DNA of 64,000 bases from Pardosa pseudoannulata (Eukaryota; Arthropoda; Arachnida; Araneae; Lycosidae), in assembly GCA_032207245.1 (NCBI GenBank), contig CM063499.1, positions 87,157,699 to 87,221,698 of the forward strand, given 5' to 3'. A program made the translations under genes and the position numbers. Shown in pieces: positions 1-14,133 of the stretch (its first letter is position 1; each line of letters opens with the position of its first letter). Under the pieces are notes generated by a model. It saw only the letters and a list, made by a program, of their open reading frames with translations, was not told the origin of the DNA and searched no databases.

Positions 1-1070
1 CTATCAGTGGGTACCCAATTCTTAAGTCAATTCATTAACTTGGATCACTAACAATAATTGCCGAGTTATTTTGTTTTGTTTATTTTCTTCTAAGAAAACT
101 GATATTTAATGTGCTTCTAAATACATTTGTTTAATATGTAGAAAATCACAGCAACTTTACAGAAAATAAACAAAATATAAATTGGGTATATTATTACAAG
201 AGAGAGTCATTCCATTGAAAAATAGGATTCAAAATGCCACAGCGTTTAATCCTTAGAACTATAGAACTTTTACTTTAAGCGACACTAATAAAAACTGGAA
301 AATTCTTTACAGGAATAATCGTCCTGGCCCATAACCCATAGGACTTTTATTTTTAAAAGTTAAAGGATACAAAAACAAATTTACATCAGCTACATTACAA
401 TGAAAAAGAAAGAACAGTAGTAGTAAGATAAACTTAGTTGCCATCTGAAAAATGAAAAGTTGTGCAAACGATAATTTAAATTAATGATGCCAATTAGTTT
501 TAACAAGAACTAATGTATAAAAGGTGCAATTTTTATATAGCATATCTCTAATTATTATTGGAGATATTATTGTGTTTTCAATTAAAAGAGTTAATTATTT
601 ATTTTATTTCTTATCAAAAACCTAATAGTTATTTTTCATGGATTACTAAAATTCTCCTACTGACCACTGATGGTGCATGGACTACTTTTTGAGAAACTGG
701 TTTAACCATTTAATATAAGGCTGGTTGCCTGTGATATAACATTTGCAAAAAAATTACACATATATTCATTCACAATATTCAGTCAGTACACATACCAATT
801 CCAAAAGACTCAGGCTCTGTACACTAATAAAAATATACAAACTATTTGCAAAATCAAAATGAATTGTAGATAAACTGAATAAAAATTTTAAAAGTAACAA
901 TGAAAATTTTCCCTAATAATAAAATACATATATTTGCATTATATTGAGCGAAAATACAACTGTATAAACAAGTTGTCATCAACATCATAGGATGTTATTT
1001 ATAAAAAGAAAAATTTTGCAATAAGAGATCTATTTGCTATTTATATATAAACATATGCTAATATATATAA
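1..1070. other. AT-rich DNA, nothing recognised
   Basis: No gene, repeat structure or RNA could be supported on either strand. Confidence 0.6.
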
Positions 1071-1595
1071 CAGGGGTGGCCAAGCTCCTTGTAGTCCGAG
1101 CCATTTTTCAAAATTTGAAATTTTTCACGAGCTGCAATTAATTATGTATTTAAAAGGTATTAAAAAAAATTTTTTACAGAAATTATATTTATTTGAAAGA
1201 AAGATTTCAAATAAATATAAATTATATTTATTTATATTTATTTGAATTTTGTTATTTGAAAGTTCATCCTTTAATTTTTCAAGGAAATTTTTTAATTGTC
1301 GATGATTTTTTGCAATGGTGCAAATGTAATTTACAATGTGTTACACTGTTTTCAAAACATCGAGATATTTTAAATATTTTGTAATGAGATGATCTTTGTG
1401 AATTATGCAGTGAATCGATATTAATTGTGAAATTTGAGAATCATTTCTTAAAAGCTGATTAAGAGAGATTTTTTTTTTACCCAGCATTGCTGGAGCTCCA
1501 TCAGTTGTAATAATTTTTTAAAATATAATAACACAAAAATGGAAATGGAACTAGGGTACATTTATCGAGAGCCACATGTGGCTTGCGAGCCCCTG
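1071..1595 (-). mobile_element. hAT element (525 bp) with transposase relic
   Basis: Ends CAGGGGTGGC and GCCCCTG, with a perfect 8-bp target duplication ATATATAA on both sides. On the minus strand near 1480-1515 a frame reads ITTDGAPAMLG, the TDGAPAM motif of hAT transposases. Only a fragment remains. Confidence 0.9.
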
Positions 1596-2081
1596 ATATA
1601 TAAGATATAAAACTCATCCTCTAAATATTTAAAATTTGTAATTGATTGTTCTTAGAGCCTAAAACAGGATACATGGAAATAACGAAACAGTGTTGTATGA
1701 AATTTTAAAATTTAGTTTCAAAATTGATTATATTGATACTTTTATTACATACTCTTATATTGAGCAAAACCCAAAATCATCCATTATGTGCTAAATGTGG
1801 TCTTAGGCTGCAAGTTTGGCATCCTTGATTACCATCTACTTTCACTAATCATTCCAAGAAAACATAAAAATTCTAACTATCCTGTAAAAGGGATGTTAGG
1901 TATTAATAGTTTATAACAAAACATGTTTCATAATGTAAACCAATAGTTAAATCACGATTTTAATTAAAAGGTGGTAAAAATATCCAGGAAAAGTTAGCTA
2001 TATAAATACTATTTATCGCTTTAAACTCTAAATTATAATCAATTATTGTTTCTTGGATATAGTTCTCATTTTTTAAATTTC

Positions 2082-2113
<32 letters not shown>

Positions 2114-2340
2114 AATAGGCAAATAAAAAGCAAACAATATTTTAAAAATGTGCAAAGCATTTAGGTAAAATGATAAACTATTTGAAATTATTACTAGGAT
2201 ATTTGCAAAAATTCTATATTAAATTACATGTAATATAAAAAGCATTTGAATGTAATTATGGCAATGTAATATTAAATATCTCACATCTGTTAATATTTTA
2301 AATGAAGATACCCATAGCATTGAAAATTTTGAGAATAGGA
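1596..2340. other. AT-rich DNA with a poly(A) tract
   Basis: Holds an A27-type run at 2090-2115; otherwise nothing recognised. Confidence 0.6.
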
Positions 2341-2343
2341 GAT

Positions 2344-2417
<74 letters not shown>

Positions 2418-2430
2418 CATACATACATAA
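2341..2430. repeat. (AT)n microsatellite
   Basis: About 80 bp of AT dinucleotides followed by (ACAT)n. Minus-strand Tyr/Ile frames here are artefacts. Confidence 0.97.
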
Positions 2431-2514
2431 ACACAAAAAAAAATTAAATAATTTTGAATTAGTTCTTATTCAGCCTACACCCTGTAGAAAGGTTTAGACA
2501 TTAAAATATTCAAA

Positions 2515-2884
2515 TTAACCCCTTAACGTGCACGCTCAAGTTAACTCGAGCACGCTAAACTGTGCACACTCGAGATAATTCAAGCAGCATTGTACTTTAT
2601 GTTGCTATAAGTTTTCACACTTGAATGCAATCGAAAATTGAAAATAACAATGTGAAAGCAAAAATATACAAACGTTTTATTGATATTTATCATTTACATG
2701 GGACTGTAAGCTATATTCGACTATTTTCTGCAATGTTATCAAAATCCAAAATTGCAATAAAAATTTTGATTATTTTTATATTTTTGTAATTTTTTTGGCA
2801 AGACAACTTACTAAATTATGTCTTTTACATAAAAAAAATTTTTTTTGGTCGGATTTAAAAAAAAAATGTCCATTAAGGGGTTAA
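2515..2884. mobile_element. TTAA-flanked MITE (370 bp)
   Basis: Inverted ends TTAACCCCTTAA(C/T)G, including the TTAA target, as in piggyBac-type elements. Interior AT-rich; GC-richer only beside the left end. Confidence 0.7.
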
Positions 2885-4144
2885 TTTAAAGACATTAATT
2901 CTTCAAAATACAATATGTTATCTGAGAAAATTTTTAATTTGCTCAATCATCAGTTTGGAATATCATTATTCAACACCTTTTATACTAATTGGAAGAACTT
3001 AAGAAAGATTGCCTTGCTTTATTTTTTAGATTGATCTCTCTTACATGTTCTAAAGCATATGAAATATCGTAAATTTTGTGTAATATTTTAATGTGACATT
3101 TCATGTATTATGTGTAGAATCACTCTATCAGTTATAATATATTATAACATTTATATTTCCTAAAATAAGAAAATCGTCATCAATTACTTTATATTTATAC
3201 TGAAAAACAATTTTATCCGAAGTTGATGCAGCTGTGACTAATCTAACTGTAAACAGGTGAGATGATTTTTATAAAATATTATTTATTGTTAAACTTACAC
3301 AAATCATAAAACTATTTATTTTATATTTGTACATTTTTCTTTTATATATGTTTTTATTTAGTTTTCAGTTTGTTTATAATTATTTAAATACTACATGATT
3401 TTTATGTAGTTTATTGTTTTTGTATATACTGTGAAGTTTATTTAATTTTTTTTTTTTTACTTTTATACTATACACTGAATACATTTTGACAGCATTTATT
3501 TTGTTTTTAGGTATTACCTTTTTTGATTTTGCTTATTTACAACATATATTTAAAGTACTTGAACTGATAATAAACAGTTTAATAAAACACAGAACAGAAA
3601 ATTTTCCCTGTGAACATTTGATATTTTGTTTTTAAGATAAATTACTTACGGAAATTTATTTAAGTTAATTTCCTAAAAATATTTGAATTAGTTGGTATGT
3701 AACAGGTGAGCATATATAAAGTCGATGAGATCCTATTCCAGCTTTTCATAAATCGCAAAAAATCATATGATAATATCAAAAATTCTAATTTAATTTCATC
3801 AGTATTATTACATATTCTAAACATTTTGAGTGCTATGTAGCATATACATATATAAGAAAAATTTAATTAAAAGAAAAATTATGCTAAATAATTATTGAAA
3901 CTTTGAATAATGAAAATAAAATATAATAAACCTCTATTAATAAAAAATATATCATTTTACAAAGAACTTCAGTTATTTTTAAAAATTTAGCATAAAAATT
4001 GTTAACCTTTACTACAGATGGGATTAATGTTATCGCAGAGTAAGTTTCCTGGTTGACTATGGGATTATTTCAAAGAAATACTAACTCTACATTAGTCGAT
4101 ATCAGTTGTTTCCAAGGTTTTTTAATGATCTGTTCACCTGTCAG
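2885..4144. other. AT-rich DNA, nothing recognised
   Basis: No coding frame above ~60 codons, no repeat ends found. Confidence 0.6.
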
Positions 4145-4151
4145 TATAATA

Positions 4152-4852
4152 CAGGCTTGCAACTGCTGAGGTACTACCAAAAAGGTGAGAAAAGTGACAA
4201 ATAATACAGAATAAGTGACTAAACATTGGAAAAATAAGCGATTTTTTTCTCCTCTTGATTACAGTGCCATTATTAAGATTTTTCTATTTATTTTAACTTT
4301 AAATCAAATTATTCATGCAAAACATGATTTTAGCGTCAAATACAAAAAATGTTAAAAAATTTTGTTTAACACAACTCAACATTGCTTTTTATTCAAGAAA
4401 ACCTATTAATTAGATTTCAATACATACAATACATTAATTGTATAACCACAATTTTCTGCATACATTAATGATGTTTCGAAATATGTACATAGCTGATTAG
4501 AGTATCTAAACAAAAATTGTGGGGAAAAAAAAAAAGAAATATGTGCGCTGGTGTAAATTACTTTAATGTATTAAATATACATTTCAGTATAAATGTACAT
4601 TTCAGGAACTTCTTTACGACTTTTTAAAATCACTAAATTCTAGAAACCATATGACTAATTACATTTTAATAAGAAAAATAAGATTAGAGCATAACATTTT
4701 TGGTCTATTATTAAATTATTTTGTTATTAATTCAGATTTTCTTTTTTCAACAACAGACTTTTCCTGTGATACACCATGAAAAAAGTGACTGTTTACTTAA
4801 AAAAGTGATCAATTGTAAAAAAAGTGAGAAAAGTGACGGAATTACAAGCCTG
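4152..4852. mobile_element. hAT-like non-autonomous element (701 bp)
   Basis: Inverted ends CAGGCTTGCAACT and ATTACAAGCCTG, with direct repeats TATAATA at 4145-4151 and 4853-4859. AAAAGTGAC-type motifs cluster near both ends. No transposase recognised. Confidence 0.8.
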
Positions 4853-5334
4853 TATAATATATTCTCACATCCCCATGACAAATATATTTCCTTTTTTATA
4901 TAGGACATAACATTAAATCCAAAATATAAAATATATTATTAAGAAAACAAACATATACTATGTAATATACATATTTTAATTACTAATGTCTATATTGCTG
5001 TAATTTAATCTATTATTTTTAAATAATTTAAAATTATTAAAAAAAATTTTCTCACACCTCAGGCGAGCTAAAGCCAAACAAAACTGAAATTTCTTAAGAT
5101 CTGTATTATCATTCTAATTATTTTTTAATAACTAAAATTATAATAACTTTATTATTATTACACTTTAAATTCTTAATTGCAGTAATTATGGCAAAATATG
5201 TATTAAGTTTGTGAACAAACATAGCATGAAAAAAATTGTAAATAAATTTTTTATTAACACATTCTAACTGAATTGTATTCAAAATGTAATGGATCAGAAA
5301 TTCAAATTTTTATTCACTTAAAATACATTAGTAT

Positions 5335-5510
5335 GGCTTGGTTTGGAGTGCTACGGTCTACTCTTTTGCAACACGAGGGGCTAATGAGACCGGGACCTAC
5401 AGTTTAAAGACGATTCTGAATGGCTACAAACATCCATGCCACTGTGGGATTCGAACCCACGAACTCCAGTACCGAATGTCAGCACCCTAACCAATCGGCC
5501 ATCGTTCGAC
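5335..5510 (-). mobile_element. tRNA-derived SINE, family A
   Basis: Minus-strand copy: tRNA-like head with B box GGTTCGAATCC, then a conserved body ending CCAAACCAAGCC. The family has at least seven copies here, ~175 bp when complete. Confidence 0.85.
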
Positions 5511-5724
5511 CTAAACTACATTACAACCTTATTATTTATCAATAATCTTTCTCTGTTTGTCAGCCATTTTAGTTCTTACATGTATTTATAAATTTTTATT
5601 TTCCATAAATGTTACACAAAAGGTACACAAGCATGGGTGTGTTTCATTTATTTTATTATTATAAAAGAGTTCCCTTTTTAAAATCGCTTATAACTCAAGT
5701 ACTTTCCAACTACCCCTTTTTTAG

Positions 5725-5726
<2 letters not shown>

Positions 5727-5764
<38 letters not shown>

Positions 5765-5788
5765 GTGTGTGTGTGTGTGTGTGTATAG

Positions 5789-5840
<52 letters not shown>

Positions 5841-5847
5841 TTGTATG

Positions 5848-5928
<81 letters not shown>

Positions 5929-6012
5929 TTGTGTGTGTATATATATATATACACATATGTAAATAGATATGTATATATACACATATGTATATATATATGT
6001 ATATACACACAT

Positions 6013-6040
<28 letters not shown>
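5727..6040. repeat. Compound (AT)n (GT)n (AG)n microsatellite
   Basis: Blocks of AT, GT, GTAT and AG repeats over ~310 bp. Several long Tyr/Ile/His frames on both strands are purely compositional. Confidence 0.97.
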
Positions 6041-6044
<4 letters not shown>

Positions 6045-9000
6045 CTCAAAATAAACTACAGAGGACTCAAAATAAACTACAGTATTTGGAACCAGAACCA
6101 GAAGAATAAATTTGCTAAGTTTCAGTACAAAAAGCAATCGCAAAAATAAAATAAAATAAAAAAACCAAGGGGAAAGAGATAAAAAAAAAAGTATTCATAT
6201 TCTGAACTGCATTTGTAATTAAACACATATTTTTTAAACATTGTTAGTGCATCCTCTGTCACTGTGGTTATAAATTAAGGTTATATTCTCCAGGATTTAA
6301 GTAGTGTAGTGTTGATATGTTATTACACTAAATGTCCAAATATAACACAGGTAACGTTTATAAATCACCAATAAAATTTGGAGATGGCAGTTAAATTTAA
6401 GGAAATTTACTTTTTAACTGCAATTAACTACTATTTTAACTGCAATTTTAATCATCAGTTACTTTTAACTAACTGTAACTGTAACAATAATTAATGGCAG
6501 AGATTTTCACAAAATTCTAAATCTTATAAGTAACAAAATAATAATTAAAAAAAAAAGTTAGAAATCAGTTGGGAGTGAAAGTACCTTATACAAAAAAGAT
6601 TAACAAGAATAATTATCGTATTTAAAAAATAAATATTAACAATTCATTAACTTAAAATGGTAGAAAGTTTCTCGTCATTAAGTTTTGTTTTAAATGCTGG
6701 GGTTTAGATTTTTCATTATTTTACGACTAGTATTACAAAAATACCATTCATCAGGAAATTAATTTAAAAAACTGAATACAAAGTTACTTTTCATAATTAT
6801 TTTCATCATTAAAAAATGTAAAACTATGCAATAAATAAAATCCTGTTGTAAATTCTAAATAAAGTTACTAACGTCACCTTTAGAAAAACTATCAAAAGCT
6901 TTTAAACTTTTTAGATTATTAAAAAATTGTTAAAATATAAAATTATTGTTACTGTTAATCATATTGTTTATCAAAATACTGAAAAACAAACTGACAATCT
7001 TTTCATCTTATATACTCTTCATATAAACCAATTTAAACAATCAAAAACAGTTCTATCAATATTTAAAGGGTGTTGAGGTATGAATGTTGCAAAAATTATA
7101 TACAAAATTATTTAAATATATGCATGTGGTAGTTTCATCAGAAAGTGTAACTGATTAATTAAATGTTTAAATAACTATTCAAGTTTAATAAATACTAGAT
7201 AAATTTACATAATGCTGTAGTGTCATTTATTTCTTCAATAAAGAATTAATTTTGCCGTTAACTAGAATAAAAATCTTGAGATTTTTATAAACGTTTCTAC
7301 TAAACAAATTTGAGTTACATATAAAAAAAAAATAAATTGGAAAAAAAAATTGTGAATCTTGATAAAGAAACTTTTCTTCAAAAAAGAATTAATTTTGCTG
7401 TTAACTAGAATAAAAATCTTGAGATTTTTATAAACTTTTCTAAACAAATTTAAGTTACATATAAAAAAAATAAATTGGAAAAAGAATTGCGAATCATGAC
7501 AAAGAAACTTAAAAAATTTTGAGTTATTTATAAACTTTATCTAAATTTAAAAGCAGGTACAGAAATATAATCCTGATTTCATAATTTCATTATTAATTTT
7601 TTTATTAATATGTAATATTTCTGTTGATAAGAATTTTGGAGTTTTATTACCTTTAATCAATAATATTACATTTTATATTAAAAGACTAAAATATTCGCTG
7701 AAGTTACAAAGAAAATAATCTTAAATGTATTGCTCTATCGGTGAGCAATTTAAATTCCTTCTTGAATATTAAAATTGCATATACATATATTTTTTAAGCA
7801 TTATTTCACAATTAATTTTTATTTAAATTAATTTTTTTTAAATAAAGAATTGTGCTAACATATGTGACACAATATTTGTACATAAATTATGCACAAATTA
7901 TGTATTTAAATGTAAATTATGGACAGAAAACAAAATATCAATCTATGTCACATACAAGTAGTTATATAAAAGTTCTCTAAACGAAAATTAATACTACTTA
8001 AAATTATTTGAATGCCTTTGTTTTTACTTGATGGGTACATTTCATTGTAAGTTCTTGTAATTATTTAAAGAAATACTGAATTTTAAAAAGAAGTTTCTTA
8101 AAGTAGTTATTGCATTTGATCTCAAAGTAAAAATCTGTTTCTATGTATTTATTCTACTTGTATTTCGGCATGAATTATTTTTTGAAATATCAAAAGTTAG
8201 TGGTACATATTAAGTATTATTTGCTTGTTGTAGAAGATATATACAGTATTATGAGCTTTATACAAATGTGTTCATTATAATTTTATAATTTATTATATCT
8301 TCGACAGATATCATTTTTTTTTAAATAAAGATTTGTGCTAACATAAATGACACAGTATTTGTAAAACTGTACCTAGAATATATGTATAAAGAATGTCAGA
8401 TTCTTTTATTGCATGTTTCAATGAAATGCAGAGGGGAAATAAAAATGTAATTACCTATAAATCCTTTTAAAAGATGTTTTAATTTGATGTGCACTTTTAG
8501 TTTTTTTACATTTTATAAATCAGACTTGCAGTTATAATAAATGTTCAGCTCGAAAACTCTTTTGCATATCTTACTCACAAAAACTTGTATTCCGTGTTAT
8601 AACACAAACATTCAGGACATTTATTATTATGACAAGTTCAGTTATTTTGCGTCAATACTTTTTGTACTTCAATCACCAAAGTACTTTAAACCTACTGGTT
8701 TTCAAATTTTTTTTTAGCAGTCAGATTTTTTATTTTCACCTTAACATATTGTGTGCGGATACATTTTACAGCAGAACTGTACCAAGAGTGTACACCTCTA
8801 AATGATATATGAATTACAAAAAATAATAAACTGTTATTTTATATTTAAAGATATTTATTTTTATGTTATAAAAGGAGGGGGAAAGTTTAGCATAAAGCAA
8901 TTTACATAATAAATAATGATCAAAAATAATATATATAATTATTATATTAGCAATTAAAATGGAAACAACCAGTTATGTGTTTGATAAGACTTACAGGGTA

Positions 9001-9264
9001 ATTAATTACATAAGTACTACTATAAAATCATTTAAATGCTCATTGCTATTATTTCTTGAATATATATATTGCAAAAATTAAAAAAAAATATCTTAGAAAT
9101 AATATGCTAGTTCTTAAATAGCTACTGTTGAAAAAATAATTGTAAACATCGTTAAAATGATTTCTTCCTAAAGTTCCCAAAATTCTGGGTTTATTCCCCA
9201 AAATTCCCGGGTTTATTTCCAACTCTTCAAAATTCCAAGTTCTTTACATCTCTAATTCTAACTG
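6041..9264. other. AT-rich intergenic DNA
   Basis: Apart from the duplication at 7243-7515 and a related pair of short segments (7835-7885 and 8310-8360, both AATAAAGA(A/T)TTGTGCTAAC), nothing is recognised. Confidence 0.6.
7243..7515. repeat. Tandem duplication (~135 bp units)
   Basis: AAGAATTAATTTTGC(C/T)GTTA recurs at 7243 and 7383, followed by matching sequence to 7379 and 7515. Confidence 0.85.
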
Positions 9265-9365
9265 ATTAAGAATCCAATATGGATGCCTCTATCCATTCCA
9301 GGTCCAACCGCTCCATAAATTCGAGAAAAGACGGACAGATAACTTAGACTATTATTATATAGGAG
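9265..9365 (+). repeat. Dispersed repeat family C, 3' fragment
   Basis: AATCCAATATGGATGCCTC through GACTATTATTATATAGGAGA, matching the end of the family. Confidence 0.7.
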
Positions 9366-9726
9366 ATTTCCTGAAACTTTTCAGCAACACTTAAAACTGA
9401 AAACATGGTAAGATACAATGCCTGATATTCAAAACAATAAAAAAACTGAAGAAAAGAAAATAATACAACCAGGTTACACCCGAAAAAGAAAATGACGTCT
9501 TTGTGATTTGAACATGAGTGATTACTGGGGTGTTGCTGAAATAGAATATTCTAAAATCTTCCGTAGTTACCAAAAATATAACCGTACACAAAGTGTTCCA
9601 AATGTAAAAAGCAATAATCTAGCCCAGTGTATCTCAACCGGTAGTAAAATAATCAACAATGGCGGACATAAAATAAAAAAAAAAAATTCACAGAAACGTA
9701 TTTTACTATAATTCATAAAAATTATT

Positions 9727-10174
9727 TTAACACATTTTGCATGTCCATTTAGTTATTCAGTTAAATCTCAATAGATCGAAAACTATTTTATTTTTAAACC
9801 AATTTTTCATATTTTATATTGAAATATATAAACAAATATATAAATAGAAATAGATAACAACTATAAGATTTTTGTAAACAAAAAATATATTTTTTAGTGG
9901 ATAAATTTATAATAGTATCGTAAATATGAAAAATCAAATGGAAATAGTAGGATATAGTTTTAATTTTTTTGAATTATTATATATAAACGTTTTTACATTA
10001 TAAAAAAATGAAAAGAGCAATTCTAAAACTAATAATGTTCTTATATATACACCGTTATTTTTGTACCCAGAAACAAACCATGTTGTTACACTAACCTGTA
10101 CTAGTACGTGACCTGCGCTCAAGTATCAATCATCAGAAAACGTACTAGTACGAGTCCCGCATACAATGTGTTAA
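9727..10174. mobile_element. TTAA-flanked MITE (448 bp)
   Basis: Ends TTAACACATTTTGCATG and CCGCATACAATGTGTTAA are inverted. Two ACTAGTACG(T/A) motifs lie near the right end. No coding capacity. Confidence 0.6.
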
Positions 10175-11835
10175 GATTTCAAGTGAGGTCCTAGGCTACC
10201 TTTATTTTTTAGCGCATAATGTTCTGCAGGAAGGGCCAGTGACTTCTTGAAATGACTTTGAATGGAAAGATAATAGCTAAGGTTATAAGTATATGTTGAA
10301 ATGAGATATGGTCTTTAGCAAAATTCTTAACACTAGAAGCACCAAAGCAGTCAATTTAACCATTTTCTCTATTTCAGGTTGGAATTCCGAATTTTTTTAG
10401 TTTTCCTAAAAATGCTTGATCTTTATTGGTACATATCACAAATCCCATTGAAATAAAATCAACAAAGTTATTTTTAGCTATACCCAGAAGTGTCCTGAAT
10501 GGTCAAATTGACCATTAAACATGGGATTTTTGCCCATAAAACAATGTTTTCTCAGAATAATACCCTCTACACATTACATAATTAAAAAAATATTTTTAAA
10601 AATCAGAAAAAGCTACCAGAAACAATAGAGTTTTACAACAAAATTAAATATAAAAGTGGATATTGTTAATCAGATGTGTCAGCCCAGGATGGCTTAAGAC
10701 AGAAATAAATATGGAAGCAGGCATTACCAGAGTCAAAAAATAAATACAAAGTTAAAATAAATATAAATACTGCTTATTCTAGATATATTAAGAAAAGTTT
10801 CATACAAAAATAAAGTGAAGTAATAGCCAGACTAAACTACACTAACAACCTAAAATTATGCCGGGTGACTAAACAAAAGTACGTATCATTGCCCTTCTAC
10901 CTACGGAGTCCGAGTACTCTGTTCCCAGCCCCTCGAGTAGTAGTTTGATCGGGGCTCCTTATCTCAAAAGCTGTATCCCCTGTCACAAGAGTGATTTAGA
11001 TCAATCAGGATTTGCCAGTTCATTTTGGGTTACACACAATAATTAAAATAAAAATTACATAAAAAGGAATAACAATTTGGCCCTAGACAGCAATAAAAAT
11101 AGTAAAGTGGTACAGTAGAAAGTAATTAATAGAGAGTAGGAAGTTTAAACAGGAATAGAGAGTTTTTATGCAGATGCAAGCATCAATTTTATAAAACTTT
11201 AATAATTTTTATGGGTTTTCATAGTTTTTAATTTTTTTAACGTATATATAAAAATATATACAAATAAATTAAGTAAAAAATAAAAGGAGGAAGTTTAACA
11301 CGATAGCAGAAAGGAAGAATGAATTGGAGAGGTGATAGACTGCTAACTTGAAGAGGAGTAGCAAGCATCATTGTGGTGCCATCTAATATCGGCATGAGGA
11401 ACTAAAGAATTAAGAATATTTTTAAAATTTGGAATAGAAAATGATTTCAGGGAAGCTGGACAGAGCCTCTCGAAAGCAACTGTAAGCGGCTTATATTTTC
11501 TGAAATGCCCACTAATCACATGATGGGCATATATCATTTGCAAACGCAAGTTGTCTTCTTAAATGGAAAGTTAAAAGACAGTTTAAAGTTAAATGTGAAT
11601 GGGATTTCGGCTAAAACATTTAACCGGAGATTGGACTTTAACTGAGTAAGTGATGAGAAAAAAATAATTAGGCTAACAAGATGGCTTGCAAATATTTTGT
11701 TCATGCTGCTTCACGCAGATGGCTAATGCACCTGTTTTATTATGAACTGAATTTTGCAGGAATAAATGCCTCTGTTATTTATAAAGAATTGTGTGGCAAA
11801 ACAGTACAAGACATCAATTGAAATAACAGAAACTC

Positions 11836-11979
11836 TTTTGTGGGCCATTTATTTCTCACCCATTTCCAAACTTTCAAAACAGAGCTGCTACTTTTATTCA
11901 ATCAATCGAACAATTGATGACAGCACAAAACCAAAGCCAGAATCAGTCTTCCCATCGTATTAGTAACAAGACCAATATA
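11836..11979. mobile_element. Partial copy of the 36.9-kb TTAA MITE
   Basis: CTTTTGTGGGCCATTTATTT through GACCAATATA matches 36937-37082. Its right part is cut off exactly where the hAT-like copy (11980) begins. Confidence 0.7.
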
Positions 11980-12220
11980 CAGGGTATCTGCCAAAATAAA
12001 ATTTTTCAAATCCATGACTTTTAAAAACTTTTGTTGAAGTATATATAAATAAAACTTCTGATGTACATACAAATAAAATATATGCTTTTAGAGAAATTAC
12101 AGGAATTTTATCATAAAAAACTATAAACTTACTTTATAAGTGTTAATAAACTCATATACATAAAAATAAATTGTTGTATCTACATACCTAAGTTTAATTA
12201 TATAGCAATTTTTGATTGTG
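11980..12220. mobile_element. Truncated copy of the 51.7-kb hAT-like element
   Basis: Begins CAGGGTATCTGCC and matches 51730-52010 closely, with one short internal deletion. The right part is missing. Confidence 0.7.
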
Positions 12221-12429
12221 CCCATCTATGATTGAAAATAATGTATTCAGTAAAAATTGCAAACAGGAATAAAATATGTTTAAAATAAGATAGAAGAAAA
12301 GTTATTTAAAATATATAAAACTTTTATAAAATAAGTTTTGTTTTTGTTGTTGACTTATGCCACTTGGTGAAACCGAACACAATTGAGCCAGAAGCTACTT
12401 GTATTAACGCAAAGGGGTGTAACCATTCG

Positions 12430-12682
12430 TTTATAATGAGTACCAAAAGGTGAAAGTACAACTTATGCTCAAGTAGATCCTCATAATTTTGAAGCAGAAG
12501 ACCCAAAGACTTGCCCTGCCACCCCCAAAGGTATAAATTGACAACTTAGAGGACATTGTGACCACGAACCTATTTTATGGGCCCCAGTTACTTTTAACGA
12601 ACACAGAGGATCTTAGGCCAGCTTTGGCCTCTCAGTTAAGAGATTGTTGCCTTTACCAACTGAGCTACTGCGGCTCAGTTTT
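12430..12682 (-). mobile_element. tRNA-derived SINE, family B
   Basis: Minus-strand head GCCGCAGTAGCTCAGTTGG is strongly tRNA-like. The body matches 24190-24495 (e.g. TTTTGAAGCAGAAGACCCA). Confidence 0.7.
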
Positions 12683-12712
12683 GTTTCTTACATAAATTAT
12701 TAAAATTTATTA

Positions 12713-13493
12713 CCGTAACTTCACACGTGTGGTCCGCAGGCATGATTTTTTGTTTAAAGAATTTCATAAATCATCAGATAATTTGCACCACTAGATAATC
12801 TGCAGATTATAAGTGCAGAAATATGTATTTTATCGTGACGATATTAAATCATTTTAAGAATAAAAATCTAAGTACAGTAGAGTGCCGAAAACTCTCGATT
12901 AGACTCAATTAATTCCACTTTTAAAATTTGAAATCATTTCTTCTGCCATAGCCTCAGAGACAAATTTCAACAGAAGAAACAGAGCGGTCTACATTTCTCT
13001 GTTCGAGTACCCAGCTATGTAAATCGTCTTTTAATGCAGGCCATTGTATTTTTCCATGGCAATTGGATTGCTTTCTTTTCATATTTTTAATATTTCCTTT
13101 TACTTGTGCCAATTTCTTACACCTTTCTTGTTGAATTTCTCGAACCCATCCACTTGGTGTTGTCAATCGAAGCTGTCAATAGTGACTATCGATATTTTCC
13201 ATTACTCCAGGACACAATTTAAGACTGCGCTACTTGTTTCTACTGATTTGTTCTGCTTTATGGGTTGTATTTTTTTTCATGGTTTATTACCAATACGATA
13301 CAATGTTTTCTTGGTGTCTCGTGAGTCATACTTTTGTTTCCATTTAATCGTTGGTCGTTTGTGCAACACACCTTTTTTTCCCCCCCATTCTTCCAATTTT
13401 GGTGATATAGCAATGAACAACCAGTAGATCATGGCTGAAGAAATTTGCCTTTTAAACACAGATAGTCTGCAGACTATATGTGCGAAATTACGA
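12713..13493 (-). mobile_element. pogo/Tigger-like element (781 bp) with CENP-B-type HTH relic
   Basis: TA-flanked inverted ends CCGTAACTTCACACG / CGCACATATAG...ATTACGA. The minus-strand frame 13166-12954 encodes KGNIKNMKRKQSN and ALKDDLHSWVLEQRN, the second helix-turn-helix of pogo/Tigger and CENP-B proteins. The catalytic domain is missing. Confidence 0.8.
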
Positions 13494-13621
13494 TACTAAA
13501 ATTAACTAAAATATCATAAAATACTTACATTTAAAATAAATACATTTAATCCATTCAGCAGTCAATTTGACCGCTGTTGGCACTTCTAGGTAGCGAGGAT
13601 GCTTGGCATTTCTAGTGTCAA

Positions 13622-13849
13622 AGGATTGGTCAAATTTGGTCCTATTTTAAGAGAATAAAGAATTTAAAATTCTCAACTGGACTATATTAAAAGCACTCAG
13701 GCAGTCTTGCTGCTCGTAAATTTTGCTGTCACAGGCAGTCACCAACCTACTCTTAACAACAGACTTGTTGCCTAGTATTATCTTCATTGAAAAAGGACTA
13801 TTATTTAACAGTTAGTATTAGTAATGACAAAAAGATACAAAAATAACAT
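13622..13849. other. DNA beyond the MLH3 3' end
   Basis: Short AT-rich stretch past the candidate poly(A) signal. Nothing recognised. Confidence 0.5.
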
Positions 13850-13855
13850 TTTATT
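13850..13855 (-). terminator. Candidate MLH3 polyadenylation signal AATAAA
   Basis: AATAAA on the minus strand about 280 nt past the MLH3 stop, followed by a T-rich downstream stretch. It is the first canonical signal after the stop. Confidence 0.5.
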
Positions 13856-14133
13856 AAAAACAAATTTCATTAAAAAGTAACAGAATAATCTACAGAAATT
13901 TCAATTTAGTTACCCCAAAACACTAAAGTAATAAAACTTATTAGTTTAATACATTAAGAATTTTACATCAATAAGTGTGCTCTCATGGGATTGGCTACTT
14001 TTAAAAGATTACAGACTGATCTTGATTGTATTGAATGGTGACTAGAAAAGATGTTTTGAAAAGATTCATTGTGTATAATACATATTTTCCATTAACAAAA
14101 AACAGCTTTTTACAAGTAATCACAGACAATAAG

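Larger units (their letters stand above)
10327..13621. mobile_element. Possible composite TTAA element (3.3 kb)
   Basis: Left end TTAACACTAGAAGCACC; right end, in inverse, TTGACACTAGAAATGCC. Near both ends GTCAA(A/T)TTGACC-like motifs recur. The interior includes the partial MITE, a hAT-like copy, a SINE and a pogo element, so it would be an old host of later insertions. The right TTAA is mutated. Confidence 0.35.

Noticed and set aside
5678..6143. Long Tyr/Ile/His-rich open frames on both strands
   Set aside because: They are translations of AT and GT microsatellite repeats.
11343..11549. 68-codon minus-strand frame
   Set aside because: No domain, splice context or repeat partner; length is expected by chance in a window of this size.
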